Source: Malus domestica
Lineage: Eukaryota > Streptophyta > Magnoliopsida > Rosales > Rosaceae
Assembly (NCBI RefSeq): GCF_042453785.1
Contig: NC_091674.1
Span: 26,701,001 to 26,765,000 of the forward strand
DNA length: 64,000 nucleotides
Reading direction: 5' to 3'
The number at the start of each line of letters is the position of its first letter. Positions within the stretch are counted from its first letter, which is position 1. Shown here one piece after another: positions 35,039 to 45,384 of the stretch. The translations under genes were made by a program, and so were the position numbers. The notes under the pieces were generated by a model, which worked only from the letters and a program-made list of their open reading frames with translations, was not told the origin of the DNA and did no database searches.

Positions 35039-35854
35039 CTAAGCTGAGCTCTTCTCAGTATTGTTCTCAAGTTCCCTCCTCAGCTGCAGAGAGAAGTCAT
35101 CGTTAACATCATCATCATCCCAGTCGTCTTCCCACTGCTGTGTCACTTCCTTGCCTTCCTCTTTGTCCTCCCATTCTGTCATTGTTCAAAAACAAAACAA
35201 GACGAAGTTAGAACGATGCATAACTCCTATCTGATCAGCATTGCAAGCGTACACACAACAGCATGAACCATAAGTAAAAGCAATGCAGGTACTCTAAACC
35301 TAAACCAGATATGCAGAGAATCACCGTGCTTACACAAATCAAGTCTACAAAACAATACCGAACACAACTAGAACGGCTCCTTCTCAAAGTAGTTACCCAA
35401 TTTGAATTCTTCGTCAAATTAACGAATATTCAAATAAGTTACCCAATTTGGGAAGCATGAGGCCCAGAAAAAGTTAACCAATTTGAATTCATAAGCAAAT
35501 TAACGAATTTCAACAGTTTTAGCATACCACAGTATCAAAACTAAGAGACCCAAAAACTTAAATCCACCTACTAAATGCTAATGCAGGCGAGACATTGCAA
35601 AAATCCCCAAATTAATTAAAAAAATACATACAATAAGTCAATAACAGTAAATTTCAAACATTTCCAATCAATTGAAACCCTAACAAATAAATAGCACAAA
35701 TTGAGATTGAATTGAAACTAAGGCTAAACGATTCAAACACGTATTGAAGCGCAGAATTCATACCTTCGTTGATATCAAACTCTTCGAACTCGTCGTCGTC
35801 TTCGAATAGATCCATCTTCGCGACCTCCGTCACCGCCTGGGGCTCCGCCGCCAT
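35039..35854 (-). CDS. DSS1: DSS1/SEM1, 26S proteasome lid subunit and BRCA2-binding protein
   Basis: Two exons, 35764-35854 and 35039-35175 (the intron is about 590 bp), give 75 residues, against 70-75 in the family. The acidic N-terminus MDLFEDDDEFEEF and the second acidic/Trp box QQWEDDWDDDDVNDDFSLQL are the two conserved ubiquitin- and partner-binding sites of DSS1. Both binding Trp residues are present (WED, WDDD). The C-terminal helix RRELEN is also conserved. DSS1 is an intrinsically disordered protein that sits in the proteasome lid, in the TREX-2 mRNA-export complex, and on BRCA2 during homologous recombination (family knowledge). Alanines and negative residues fill the rest. The start codon is the only ATG in frame before the first acidic box. 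It faces the 3' end of the PUB gene, 650 bp away, on the same strand. Confidence 0.95.
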
Positions 35855-36499
35855 ATCGATCCTCAAAGCGCACACACCTAATACAACAAAAAGCCGATTC
35901 AGCTTTCAAATTCCACGAAATCAGAATCAAAACATAGAGAAATTAAAGAATGAGTAGAACATACAGAGAGAGATTGGAGAAGCTGAGAAATTAGGAATTA
36001 GGGATTTCAGGTGGGAAACTTCTGGGTTTTCTACAAGCGTCAACGGTCAAAGAGGTAAAAGCCCAAGTGAGATTACATTCTTATATGTGGGCTTTTTATG
36101 GTTAAGCCTTGGGCCCATTTATTTGTTCTTGTTGATACTTAAGGACATATTTACCCAGGAATCTGATTTTAGTTACGGATTATTCTTGTGCTTTTGATAA
36201 AAGTTTAGATGAACAAAAAGTGAGTGCGGCTCACTACAAGTAATTGGGCCAAGTTAAAGCCTAAATAATATTTCTTACATTTGAATTTTAAAGGTAATTA
36301 CTTAAATTATATTTTGCAGATAATATAATGTCTAAAATCAATCGACCGCCTTTTTAGGTTATTTACAAAATATATTCTAAAATCATAATCTTTGTAGCAT
36401 TTTACAAATTTACAAAGTATAAAGCCTAACTAATGGTTGTTTTTAAATATTTACACCATCTATGAATGTATTTACATGCAAAATCGAGATGAATCACGG
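35855..36499. other. spacer between DSS1 promoter and PUB 3' end
   Basis: Includes the DSS1 leader and promoter (read leftwards) and the PUB 3' untranslated region. A GA-rich stretch near 35960 may be the DSS1 leader. Nothing else was recognised. Confidence 0.5.
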
Positions 36500-38557
36500 T
36501 TACCGAACGCTTTGTTTGCGCCGAACTGCAGTACTCATCCATCTCGGTGCGCTAGTTTCACCGAAGTTATGGAGAAATTTGATGAGGGAGGACGCTTCAT
36601 TGATCGAGTGAGATGTTCCATCAGTCAAGAGCGAAAACAGTCTAGGCATTAGAGATGGTTCCGTCGCCAAAACAGCAACAACTTCCGCCCCGCCATTGAT
36701 GCACAAAGACAGCAATGTTGAAACACAATACTTTTTCGCTCTTTGGGATGTCGAAGTTTGAAGAATGCGGATGATCAAATGCAGATCAATGGCGTAGAGG
36801 ATTTCATGTGATCCTACCGCATTCTCGGCCAAAATTGCGAGAATTGCTAATGCATCATCAACAAGCTGATCAGGGTTTTCTGATGATGAAGATATTATGT
36901 CAATTAGCAATGGAACAATGCCTGCGTCCAGCACTTTTTGTAGATTCTTGGCACGAAGGAGCAGCCCGAGAATTGCAACCACGGAGTTCTTTTTGCCACA
37001 CGTTGTTCCTTCCCTGATCAGCTCCACAAGAGCTGGGATGGCCTCAGGTAATTCTCCAATTAGTTTTCGATACTGGCTTGTCAAAGAGAGGTGAAATATC
37101 GTTGCAGCTGCGCATTGCCGGGCTTCTAAACTCAACCCATTTTTAAGAACAGCAACAACTGATGGTAGTCCTCCCCATGACATTATCAATTTCATTCCGC
37201 TTGCGTATTTCGCGAGCTTCAACAAGGCTGCGATTGCATTCACTTGCGTGGATGCATCCGCGGAATTCAGTAGTTTCAGCAGAGGAGGGATGGAGCCAGC
37301 CTTGATAAAACAAGACCTATTGAAAATGTTTGATTTGGCTAGCAGCCGAATCTCATAAGCAGCCTTGTTTTTCTGTTCGCTTGTTCCGCAAGCAACCCTT
37401 CCGCTGAGAAATCTCGAGAGAAACTTCATTGCTTGTTTAGCAACGGGGCTACCATGCGCGACCGTTTGATCTTTGTCGGAGCTTTGCGTTCCTGGCCTGC
37501 CAAGAGAAACGCCATTGTATTCACAAAGATTTTTTAGTAGCTTGCGAAGAATCGAATTCGGTACCAACTCTGTGTTTGTGATCACCTCTCCTGTTTTGGG
37601 GCAGAGCATGTTTCCGGCGCGGAGCCATTTCTGAATCGAACTTCGATCGTATGTCTGACCTGTAGATACAGTCACCGGATCAAGCATTAGCTCAAGAGAA
37701 ATCGGGCACTTGAAATCTTCAGGGTTTAAGCAACGAAACATCTCCACGTTGCACCTGGAATCGATTTGATTCGCAGCGTTTTGATGATCCAATGTTTCGA
37801 AGATCACTCCCCTGCTGTAGCTCAGGAACCCCACCAAGCTACTGAGAAAAGGAACCTCCCTCTCGTCGCGATCGGAACGCTTGAAAGCGATTTCTTCTTC
37901 CAAGAATTTGATCTCCATGTTGCAGTCGCTCCATCTTTTGACTCGAAGGTAATCGAGGACCCGCTTTACGGCATTCAAATCGGGCTCGATTCCCCTTTCG
38001 AATTGGCTCAGAATCGCAAGCAATCGTTTCGAAGCCAATTCGTCATCCGCTTCGAGCTCGATTTTGACCTTCCACGATTGCTTCGACACCAATTCAACCA
38101 ATTCCTTAACTTCATCGCCAACATCGATCAATTTCAACGGAAAAACATCAAGAGCCGTCGCCAAAGCTCGAATCAGCAGCCGAAATTGGGTAGCAAGAAA
38201 CTCGCATTTCGTCAGCATCAAAATCCGACCGCCTTCTCTCGTGCAGTCTTCCAACAAAAACCGGATTTTTTGGAAGACGAAATGAAGCTCGGAGAAGCAG
38301 AGGACAGCGGAAGATTTCGAAAGAGCCGAATTGCACTCGCATGCCTCCTCAAAGAACATGAGAAGAACACGAACTAGGCGAATTGCTTCCCGGCTATTCT
38401 TCCGTTGCGTCGCGAAGCATTTCGAGTGGAAATTGCAGATTGTGTGGGAGAGAGGGATCAGAGAGTCGAGAAGGGTCTCCGGAGAAATACATTCGCAAGG
38501 GCGCACCGCCGGAAACATGAGTATCCGGCGGTCGTCGCTATCAAATCTCCAATTCAT
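36500..38557 (-). CDS. U-box/ARM E3 ubiquitin ligase, PUB18/19-like
   Basis: A single exon of 685 residues, close to Arabidopsis PUB19 (686) and PUB18 (697). The start MNWRFDSDDRRILMFPAVRP was chosen because the conserved DRRIL-FPAVxPCE-ISPETLL opening follows at once. An in-frame ATG at 38620 would add 21 residues and cannot be excluded. Order of parts: a U-box N-terminal helical domain (UND) to about residue 265, the U-box at about 278-350 (DFKCPISLELMLDPVTVSTG, YDRSSIQKWL), then ARM repeats from about 395 to the end. The E2-contacting residues of the U-box (Cys-Pro-Ile and Pro-Val-Thr) are intact. PUB18/19 act redundantly in Arabidopsis to dampen ABA-triggered stomatal closure and drought response. 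Upstream sequence has an ABRE cluster that fits ABA control. Confidence 0.93.
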   Translation of the reverse strand: MNWRFDSDDRRILMFPAVRPCECISPETLLDSLIPLSHTICNFHSKCFATQRKNSREAIRLVRVLLMFFEEACECNSALSKSSAVLCFSELHFVFQKIRFLLEDCTREGGRILMLTKCEFLATQFRLLIRALATALDVFPLKLIDVGDEVKELVELVSKQSWKVKIELEADDELASKRLLAILSQFERGIEPDLNAVKRVLDYLRVKRWSDCNMEIKFLEEEIAFKRSDRDEREVPFLSSLVGFLSYSRGVIFETLDHQNAANQIDSRCNVEMFRCLNPEDFKCPISLELMLDPVTVSTGQTYDRSSIQKWLRAGNMLCPKTGEVITNTELVPNSILRKLLKNLCEYNGVSLGRPGTQSSDKDQTVAHGSPVAKQAMKFLSRFLSGRVACGTSEQKNKAAYEIRLLAKSNIFNRSCFIKAGSIPPLLKLLNSADASTQVNAIAALLKLAKYASGMKLIMSWGGLPSVVAVLKNGLSLEARQCAAATIFHLSLTSQYRKLIGELPEAIPALVELIREGTTCGKKNSVVAILGLLLRAKNLQKVLDAGIVPLLIDIISSSSENPDQLVDDALAILAILAENAVGSHEILYAIDLHLIIRILQTSTSQRAKKYCVSTLLSLCINGGAEVVAVLATEPSLMPRLFSLLTDGTSHSINEASSLIKFLHNFGETSAPRWMSTAVRRKQSVR

Positions 38558-38704
38558 TGATACAATTGTGTGTGGAGAAACAGAGTGGCTCTGTTTTTGT
38601 ACATAAAATTGGTGTAGCATTCGACTCAGAAGAGAAATGGTTCTCTGTTTTTGCTCTCTGTTTGTTTTCGGAATTAATGGGAGGAGCAGCGGCAAAAGTT
38701 GCAA

Positions 38705-38712
38705 CAATATAG
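38705..38712 (-). promoter_or_regulatory. TATA-like box of PUB gene
   Basis: On the minus strand CTATATTG lies about 150 bp upstream of the chosen ATG and about 90 bp upstream of the alternative one, a reasonable core promoter position. Confidence 0.5.
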
Positions 38713-38724
38713 GGAGATAACGGG

Positions 38725-38919
38725 CACGTGGCGGGATCCTAGTAGTCCACGTTCCTAAGTTGATTAGGATTAAAAACATAACTGGATAGGCTACCTGGAC
38801 ACGTGGGGAGGTGGGGTTCGCTAGTGATCGTGGGGACCACAAGCCGACTGGGACACGTGGACTCAGCTTTTGGGCGACGTGTTGCGGTGGCAATGGGGCA
38901 CCCAGAGGAACACGCGTGT
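38725..38919. promoter_or_regulatory. ABRE/G-box cluster upstream of PUB gene
   Basis: Three CACGTGG-type ABRE cores stand at 38725-38732 (CACGTGGC), 38800-38807 (CACGTGGG) and 38854-38860 (CACGTGG). A CE3-like coupling element ACGCGTGT is at 38912-38919. The whole array is 168-362 bp upstream of the start codon. Multiple ABREs, or an ABRE with a CE, are needed for strong ABA response (established for plant promoters). The array sits immediately upstream of the TATA-like box. Confidence 0.75.
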
Positions 38920-38989
38920 GTTTTCCTGTGTTTTGGGTCAATTTTAATTAGAGACAAAAGTCGATTGACTAAACAGAAAATTAGAGTTT

Positions 38990-40792
38990 AAAAGCATGGG
39001 CTAACGCATGCAAGTTCACGTTAAACCGACCAAAATTCTTGAGTGTAAACTGTTCATTACTAATTGTTTTATGTACAAAAACAGGTTTGATTTTAAAAGA
39101 ACGTAAGGTGTGACTTTTATTAGGTCGCTTCGATCACTAAGTAGAAGTAGTGCGTAAAATGATGGTGAATGAAAAACAAACACAAATGCAAGTGGTTCAC
39201 TTTAAGTTGAGTTACGTCAACCAGGGTAGTGGAGTTCTCATTAATAATGTAGAGCTTACATGATACAAAGGTTCAAGCATAATCATCAATAGTAAATTCT
39301 AATAATGGATTAAGGAATCTAAGATCATAAGAGGCTTAATTGTGGGAGAATGATCTTTTTATAATTGATGAGAGATCCTTGTTTTTGTCATCGGTCGATG
39401 TGGGACTCTAAGAGTTTTATTCTAGTGTTGACAAGTGTCAAAATATATTGATCTCTTAGTTCGAGAGAAACTCATGTGCTTCATCAGTTGTGCCTTAGCA
39501 TGACCCCTTAAGTAGGTCCCTGAACGAATATAGTGACCGGTACTCGGTAGTTTCAGGATAAATGAAGTATGGTTTTGAGATATAGACACAAATCTCAAAA
39601 TTTAAACTCATGTAATAATAATAAATAGGATGGTGAACAAAAATGCACACCATTATTCATGAAGAATGGGACTTGGCTACTGAAGAATCAACAACACCCC
39701 TGCTGATCACCAATCACGACTGGACACATGTCCAAGTTGTTGATTTTTTAATCCAACTTAAACACGTGTCCAGCTGTGATTGGTGATCAGCAGGGGGTGC
39801 TGCTGATTCTTTCAACAGCCAAGTTCTATCAATTCATGAATCATGATTCTTTGAATTGTGAATGAACTTCTCTGAATATGATTTTATAATACTTCTTTCA
39901 TTTTTTAATAAAACATATTTTCTAACAACAAACATACGTGGCATACTTGACGTCGAGAAAATAAATAATTATTTTAATCAGAATTCATTAATATATTAGA
40001 GAGATCTTATCTTAAACAATGTTTTAAGACTAATGAAACTGCTTTAGGTGTAGCGGTGAAGTAATTTCACCAGTTTTATTTCTCAAGCAATTTGGTCACT
40101 TAAGCAATAAGTTAATACATAAATAATCAGTTTTATTTCACCAATCAAATTCTTGTTTGTGGCCACAAAAGGGGTTTGACAAGTGGACCAACAACATTGC
40201 GCCAAGTTGACCGCGTCTATTTTTTGGAGATTAGTATATTAATATGCGTTCATTGGATTTTGGTTTATCCTATAATTGTGATTGGGATGTTAAAAAAAAA
40301 TGTCTTTGACATCATTCCCCATGGAAAGAGTAATTAGTCGATGCCCGATCAAGTGGCGTTACCGATTTATTAATATTATAGTATACGTTGTTGTTGAATA
40401 TCATCATACTCGGGAATTTAGATTAACGAGTTCTGATATATTATTTTATCGTCTACTTATATTATAAAATATGAGTTAATAACATTTCACTGCAGTGTTA
40501 AGTTAGAAGAAGAAGAAACATAGAGGAAAAACGAATCAATTTTTTTTTATTTATAAAAGACACTGTTACATTGACATATCGGGACAATTAAGTAACTATT
40601 TTTGACTAACTACATTTAGTTACATTCTAATCGGATAAGGATTGTCTACCCTCCTTGTTGTTTTGTATGATCACGGTTAAGCCACGTTAACACTTTATAT
40701 TATGTTTTTTATAAAGATAATAAGACAAAAATGAATAGTAATATAAAATATTGACGTTGTTTAACTGTGACCATACAAACAAAAAGATATGA
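38990..40792. other. intergenic, one MITE
   Basis: AT-rich spacer upstream of the PUB promoter with the foldback MITE at 39671. No gene was recognised. Confidence 0.5.
39671..39824. mobile_element. 154-bp foldback MITE
   Basis: The unit starts ACTTGGCT and ends AGCCAAGT. Its two halves are long inverted repeats of about 65 bp (for example GCTGATCACCAATCACGACT against the right-half GCTGTGATTGGTGATCAGC). The halves match over most bases, so it would form a near-complete hairpin. The target duplication is unclear. Confidence 0.75.
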
Positions 40793-41209
40793 GAGCAACT
40801 CCACCATTGGAACCCTTCCCCCTGGCAATCCACTATTGAATCCACCCTATTGAACAGTAACTGCCTTTAATGAATAGTAACTACCATTAATGAACAGTAA
40901 TTACATTTTACATCTCCACCCTTGGAGCCCTCCCCCTGGCAATAGGTAATAAAATAGTAGTTTTTTTTGTTTGTTTAAATAATATAAAATTAAAAAAACA
41001 TGGAAATGAGGCTGTAGGCCCACGGGCTGACACAAAAAAAAATAAAAAAATGCCTGGCCCTCGGGCTGCAGGCCTGTCAACTCCCCACCCCCCTTGTGCT
41101 CGGGCTCCCACCCTCACTTGGGCTCTCCAAGGCTGGAGGGTTGTCCACTGGGCCTCGGGCCCTTTCCTGATGCCTGTCCCCCGAGCAATCCACAAGGGTG
41201 GACTTGCTC
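40793..41209. mobile_element. GC-rich MITE with GAGCAACTCCACC ends
   Basis: The left end GAGCAACTCCACCATTGG and the reverse complement of the right end GAGCAAGTCCACCCTTGT match. Both flanks carry TGA. An internal second copy of the left-end words (CACCCTTGGAGCCCTCCCCC) lies near 40918. The GC-rich 41050-41200 part leaves open frames on both strands, which I regard as chance. Confidence 0.6.
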
Positions 41210-41399
41210 TGAGAGGGCACGGAAACAAGAAAGGCAAACAATCCTTGTCCATTCTAATCATCTCATCTAATGGCTGTTATCCAATTTGACGTGTGGCTGT
41301 CATTGAAATTTTTCTCAAAAAAACCTTCTGGTTTTTTGACATTTGACGTGCTTCGAAAAGTTTGACCCCACTCCTATATTATAATATTTTAGAAAGAAT

Positions 41400-41530
41400 C
41401 TCACATTAAAAAGTTGACATGGTTGGCTGCAATGGCAACAAAACCATCCCTTTTCAGCCGGTTGTGGGAGAGGAGGGATTCAAACCCCAACATAACCACG
41501 TGTTCTAATCCTTTGAGCTACAAATCTCGT
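41400..41530 (-). repeat. possible tRNA-derived SINE
   Basis: On the minus strand an A-box-like TAGCTCAAAGG (41520-41510) is followed by a B-box-like GGTTTGAATCC (41486-41476), spaced as in a tRNA. The sequence does not fold into a full tRNA, so a decayed SINE head is the better reading. No poly-A tail or target duplication was confirmed. Confidence 0.3.
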
Positions 41531-41911
41531 TCCGTCTACCTTGAATCTATTCCTGAAAGTGCCCTAAAAAAAACGAATCCTTTCCTCTCTAATCTTAAAA
41601 TTCGATAGAGATGAAATTGAATATTTTTTTTTTCTTTGGATTACGCAAGAATATATGAATATATCCGATTTAATCTTCTTGTTTCTATACTTTCAACAAC
41701 TTGGTACAAGATTGTAAATCTGTCTTGGTTATTTGTAATGAACGCCGAAAAGCACTAAATTTTGAAGGGATGAAACTTCTGAAGCATTCCCATATAACAG
41801 TACAACGTCTTTATGCTACCAGAAACTCGTCAAACTTCTTTGGATTCCAGACAGACTTTGTGTTTCTTTATTATTTGAAACCACATAAATCGGAGCATAT
41901 GGTTCGGTCTT

Positions 41912-44900
41912 CTACAACCATGCCGGATTCTTCAAAGGAGTGACAACAGCCTTCACCTGCAAGTAGTTATGAAGGCTGTAGATTCCCTTCTCTCTGCCTA
42001 TTCCACTCATCTTGTATCCACCAAAAGGAATTGCAGCATCAAACACGTCGAAGCAATTCACCCAGACTGTCCCAGCCCTCAATGCCCGTGTCAAGTAGTT
42101 GGCGGTGTCAATGTTTTTGGTGAAAACTCCGGCAGCTAGACCATAGCGTGTTGCATTTGCCCTTCGGACCACTTCGTCGAGCTCCCTGGTACACAACGTG
42201 AAATTATTAGGCATGTAAAAAATATTCCAATGCAAGAACCTGATGCAGAGTGACAGTTTTAACTTACTTGAATTTCAAAATTGATTGCACCGGGCCGAAG
42301 ATCTCATCCTTTGCTATCAACATATCGTCCTGATTGAAATGTTCAGGAATCGTGTTACGTGAAATGATATTTCAAGTGTATAAGTTGAAGCGGCTATCTT
42401 TGGACGAAGAAATAATATACCTTAACATTTGAGAAAACAGTAGGCTGGATGAAGTATCCCTTGGAGCCCAATCTTCCACCTCCACATTCGAGGGTAGCAT
42501 TGCTATCAATGCCAGCTCTTATGTATCTAAGGACCTTCTCAAACTGCTCATTGTCGATCTGTGAATTGTCGCAATGATTAGAAGCCTAACTTAAAAACTT
42601 AAATTCTTTATATCACAGATGAGTACATGAAACGAAAAGAACATCGTTGAAATGACAAATATTTGAGTACCTGAGGGCCTTGTTCAACGCCCTTCTTAAA
42701 GGGATCGCCAACAACACGCTTCACAGCACGTGCCTTTGCTTTCTCTATGAACTCATCATACACACGCTCATGTACAAAAGTACGAGACCCGGCACAGCAA
42801 CATTGCCCCTGCACGTCATCCAAGCATTCATTAATGATGTGTTCCGAACTTCTGATTGTACAGAACCCGGATTCGTGGAGAACTAATTGAACCAACCTGA
42901 TTAAAGAAGAGAGCAAAGTGCGCAAGCTCCACAGCATGATCAATGTCAGCGTCTTCACATATAATGAAAGGTGATTTCCCTCCGAGCTCTAATGTTACAG
43001 GCTTAAGATTGCTTCTTGCAGCCAATTCAAGAATAATCTTTCCAGTATCAGTTGATCCGGTGAAAGCTACCTGAAAAGGGACGCGGTAATGGTTTTAAGG
43101 AGCTGGCATATCCAGTGTACAGGGAGAGAGAAGGACCCAAAAATACCTTGTCCACATCCATATGACTGGCAAGAGCAGCACCAGCAGTTGGCCCATCTCC
43201 AGAAACTACGTTTAGAACACCCGGAGGAAGACCAGCCTGTCACAGAGGAAGCTGAGTATACTAGAAAATGAACTAGGACGGAAAAGAAATATAGAATGCA
43301 CACACTTCATGCTGATGCAGAATAATAATACTACAGATTTATTTTTATATATTTCTCTTGGCACGTAGATGTGTACTGAGCGAGGGAGAGTGAGGCGTCA
43401 CAGGCCTACCTCTTGGAATAGCTTTGCGACATAGAGGGCAGTCAGAGGCGTCTGCTCGGCGCTCTTTAGGACAATAGTGTTACCACAAGCCAGTGCAGGC
43501 CCAACTTTCCAGGCAAACATGAGTAGAGGAAAATTCCATGGAATAATCTGTCCTGCAACACCAATTGGTTCATGCAGCGTTTGCACATGATAAGGTCCAT
43601 CAGCCGGAACAGTTAGACCATGGATTTTGTCAGCCCATCCTGGATAATTTGAGGAAGAAATTGTATATAAAAACAATGTAAAACAATGTAATGAATGAAA
43701 AAGCAAAACAAAGCAGTTCATTTTAGTGTTCTAACCAGCATAGTAGTGAAATAGACGAGCCAACATTGGTACTTCGGCTGTCAGAGCTTGTTCATAAGGC
43801 TTCCCGTTATTCCATGTCTCTAGAGCTGCCAGCTCTTCACTGTTTTTCTCAACCAAATCAGCAAAGCGTAATAATATCCGTGATCTTTCCTGATAAAAAG
43901 AAGAAAAAAAAAAGATGAAGTCTCGGTGAAAATGCAGATCAATATCTTTATATCCCTCGTATACTAATCCAGCAGCGAAAGCACAACAGAATAATGTACT
44001 TTACAATCCAGACCAATGCGATGTACAAAAGTTCTTACATAAGCGCCCATCTTCGGCCACGGTCCCTCATCAAATGCCTTGCGAGCAGCAGCTACTGCAC
44101 GGTTAATATCTTCTGCGTCACCCTCAGCCACATGAGCAATCACTTCTCCTGTACGAGGATCGTATGTTGGAAATTTTTTTCCTGGCAAACAAGAATTTCA
44201 AACATTAGCTCCATTACATTGTTTTTCTATCCGGCAGCCACATCTTTTTGCAAGTTCCAATTAGCCAAACACAAGGGCATCAAATGAAAATCTTTTGCTC
44301 AATGAAGAAAAATATTACCTGACGCAGCGTCAACGAATTTCCCATTGATTAGGTGCTGAGTGTGACTAATTTGAACAGGTGGAATGATTAACTCCTCAGT
44401 TGCTACAGCAGTACTGCTAAACCTGCTAACACTTCCCCCTGAAGATCATAGGACGAATATTATTCGTCATATTAAATCAAAGAAAATTAAAATCAAAATG
44501 CCATCCTTGGTTGTATGATGGCATCTGAAGAAATCAATTTTGCATAAAATTCGATAGTCCCTCGATTCCTTCATTTTTCGTTCTGTAAATCGTTAGTTGA
44601 GTCATGTGATAAGTGTTTTTTGGTCATACTATTTCCACCACCCTCCAACACAAGAAGAAAGCCATCATTCAGAAATTCCACACACACACACAAAGAGAGA
44701 GACACCAAATCAAATACAGAAATTCATACAGATCGTCGTCGCATGAACTTTGTCAATCAACAACTAGCCTTTCTATTGATCTTGATTAGTTCCAGCTTGA
44801 ATTACTCGCAAATGTGAGTTAAGTCAGTTGGTCACGGACAGTGTGCCCAAAACTGAATTTTACTAAGTCATCTCTCTTTTCCAAATTACTTGCATGATCT

Positions 44901-45384
44901 CAGTTGGGTTGCACATCAACTGTAAGGTTTAACATCATTTTTGTCATCAGGGGATCTTACATCACTAAGTTTTCATTTCTGGGGGATTCAGCTAGCTTTT
45001 ATAAAGATCCAAGATGCTAGTCATATATTTATAATCCACAAACAAAAACAGTCAATGCCCTTTTTAATACTAGATCAAACTAGATTAACAACAGATTAAA
45101 TTTGGAATCTGATGATCAGAGAGAGACAATATCAGATCAAAACAGTAAAAGCATGCATGAAGATAAAAACCATGGAATCAAAAGAAGAAACCAAAGAAAG
45201 ATTCACAGAAGAAAAAGCGAAACAAAAGTAAAAAGGCAAAAAAGTAGAAAAGGACAAAGGTGGGAAGCAGGTGACCACCTCGAGAGCGAAGCAGAGAAGC
45301 TGCAGAACCAGAAGAAGAAGAAGAAGAAGAAGAAGCGGCTGAGAGGGAGCGAGAGAGTAAAGAGGAGAGTCTCCGAGCTGCCAT
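41912..45384 (-). CDS. mitochondrial aldehyde dehydrogenase, ALDH2 family (ALDH2B-like), frameshift in exon 9
   Basis: Eleven exons on the minus strand: 45279-45384, 44319-44438, 44039-44181, 43736-43889, 43410-43639, 43147-43236, 42897-43070, 42671-42808, 42421-42559, 42268-42329 and 41912-42185. All splice phases agree. The protein would be 542 residues (538 in Arabidopsis ALDH2B4) with an N-terminal mitochondrial targeting segment [19 protein letters not shown] and a poly-Ser run. The NAD-binding GxxxxG loop (FTGSTDTG), catalytic Glu309 (ELGGK) and catalytic Cys343 (GQCCCAG) are present. It oxidises acetaldehyde and other aldehydes to acids with NAD+, in mitochondria, as in the pyruvate-dehydrogenase bypass. 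Exon 9 has 139 bases where 138 are needed: an extra base at 42540-42541 (CTCCAAAC where the family frame needs CTCAAAC) shifts the frame and brings a stop four codons later. That leaves about 395 residues. This is either a real lesion or an assembly error. Confidence 0.9.
45310..45334. repeat. (GAA)n run encoding poly-Ser in ALDH2 transit peptide
   Basis: A GAA-type trinucleotide run in exon 1 gives eight or so serines in the targeting segment on the minus strand. It is length-variable by nature, in steps of one residue. Confidence 0.85.

Noticed and set aside
37766..38377. 203-codon plus-strand frame
   Set aside because: It is antisense to the PUB coding sequence, where the minus frame has clear U-box family matches.
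38558..38941. N-terminal extension of the PUB protein by 128 residues
   Set aside because: The upstream frame stays open through the promoter and ABRE cluster, but the conserved family N-terminus begins at the ATG at 38557. The TATA-like box lies inside the extension.
40908..41289. Overlapping 117- and 79-codon frames on opposite strands
   Set aside because: They lie in the GC-rich interior of a MITE. No family resemblance was seen and both frames arise from the same GC-rich stretch.
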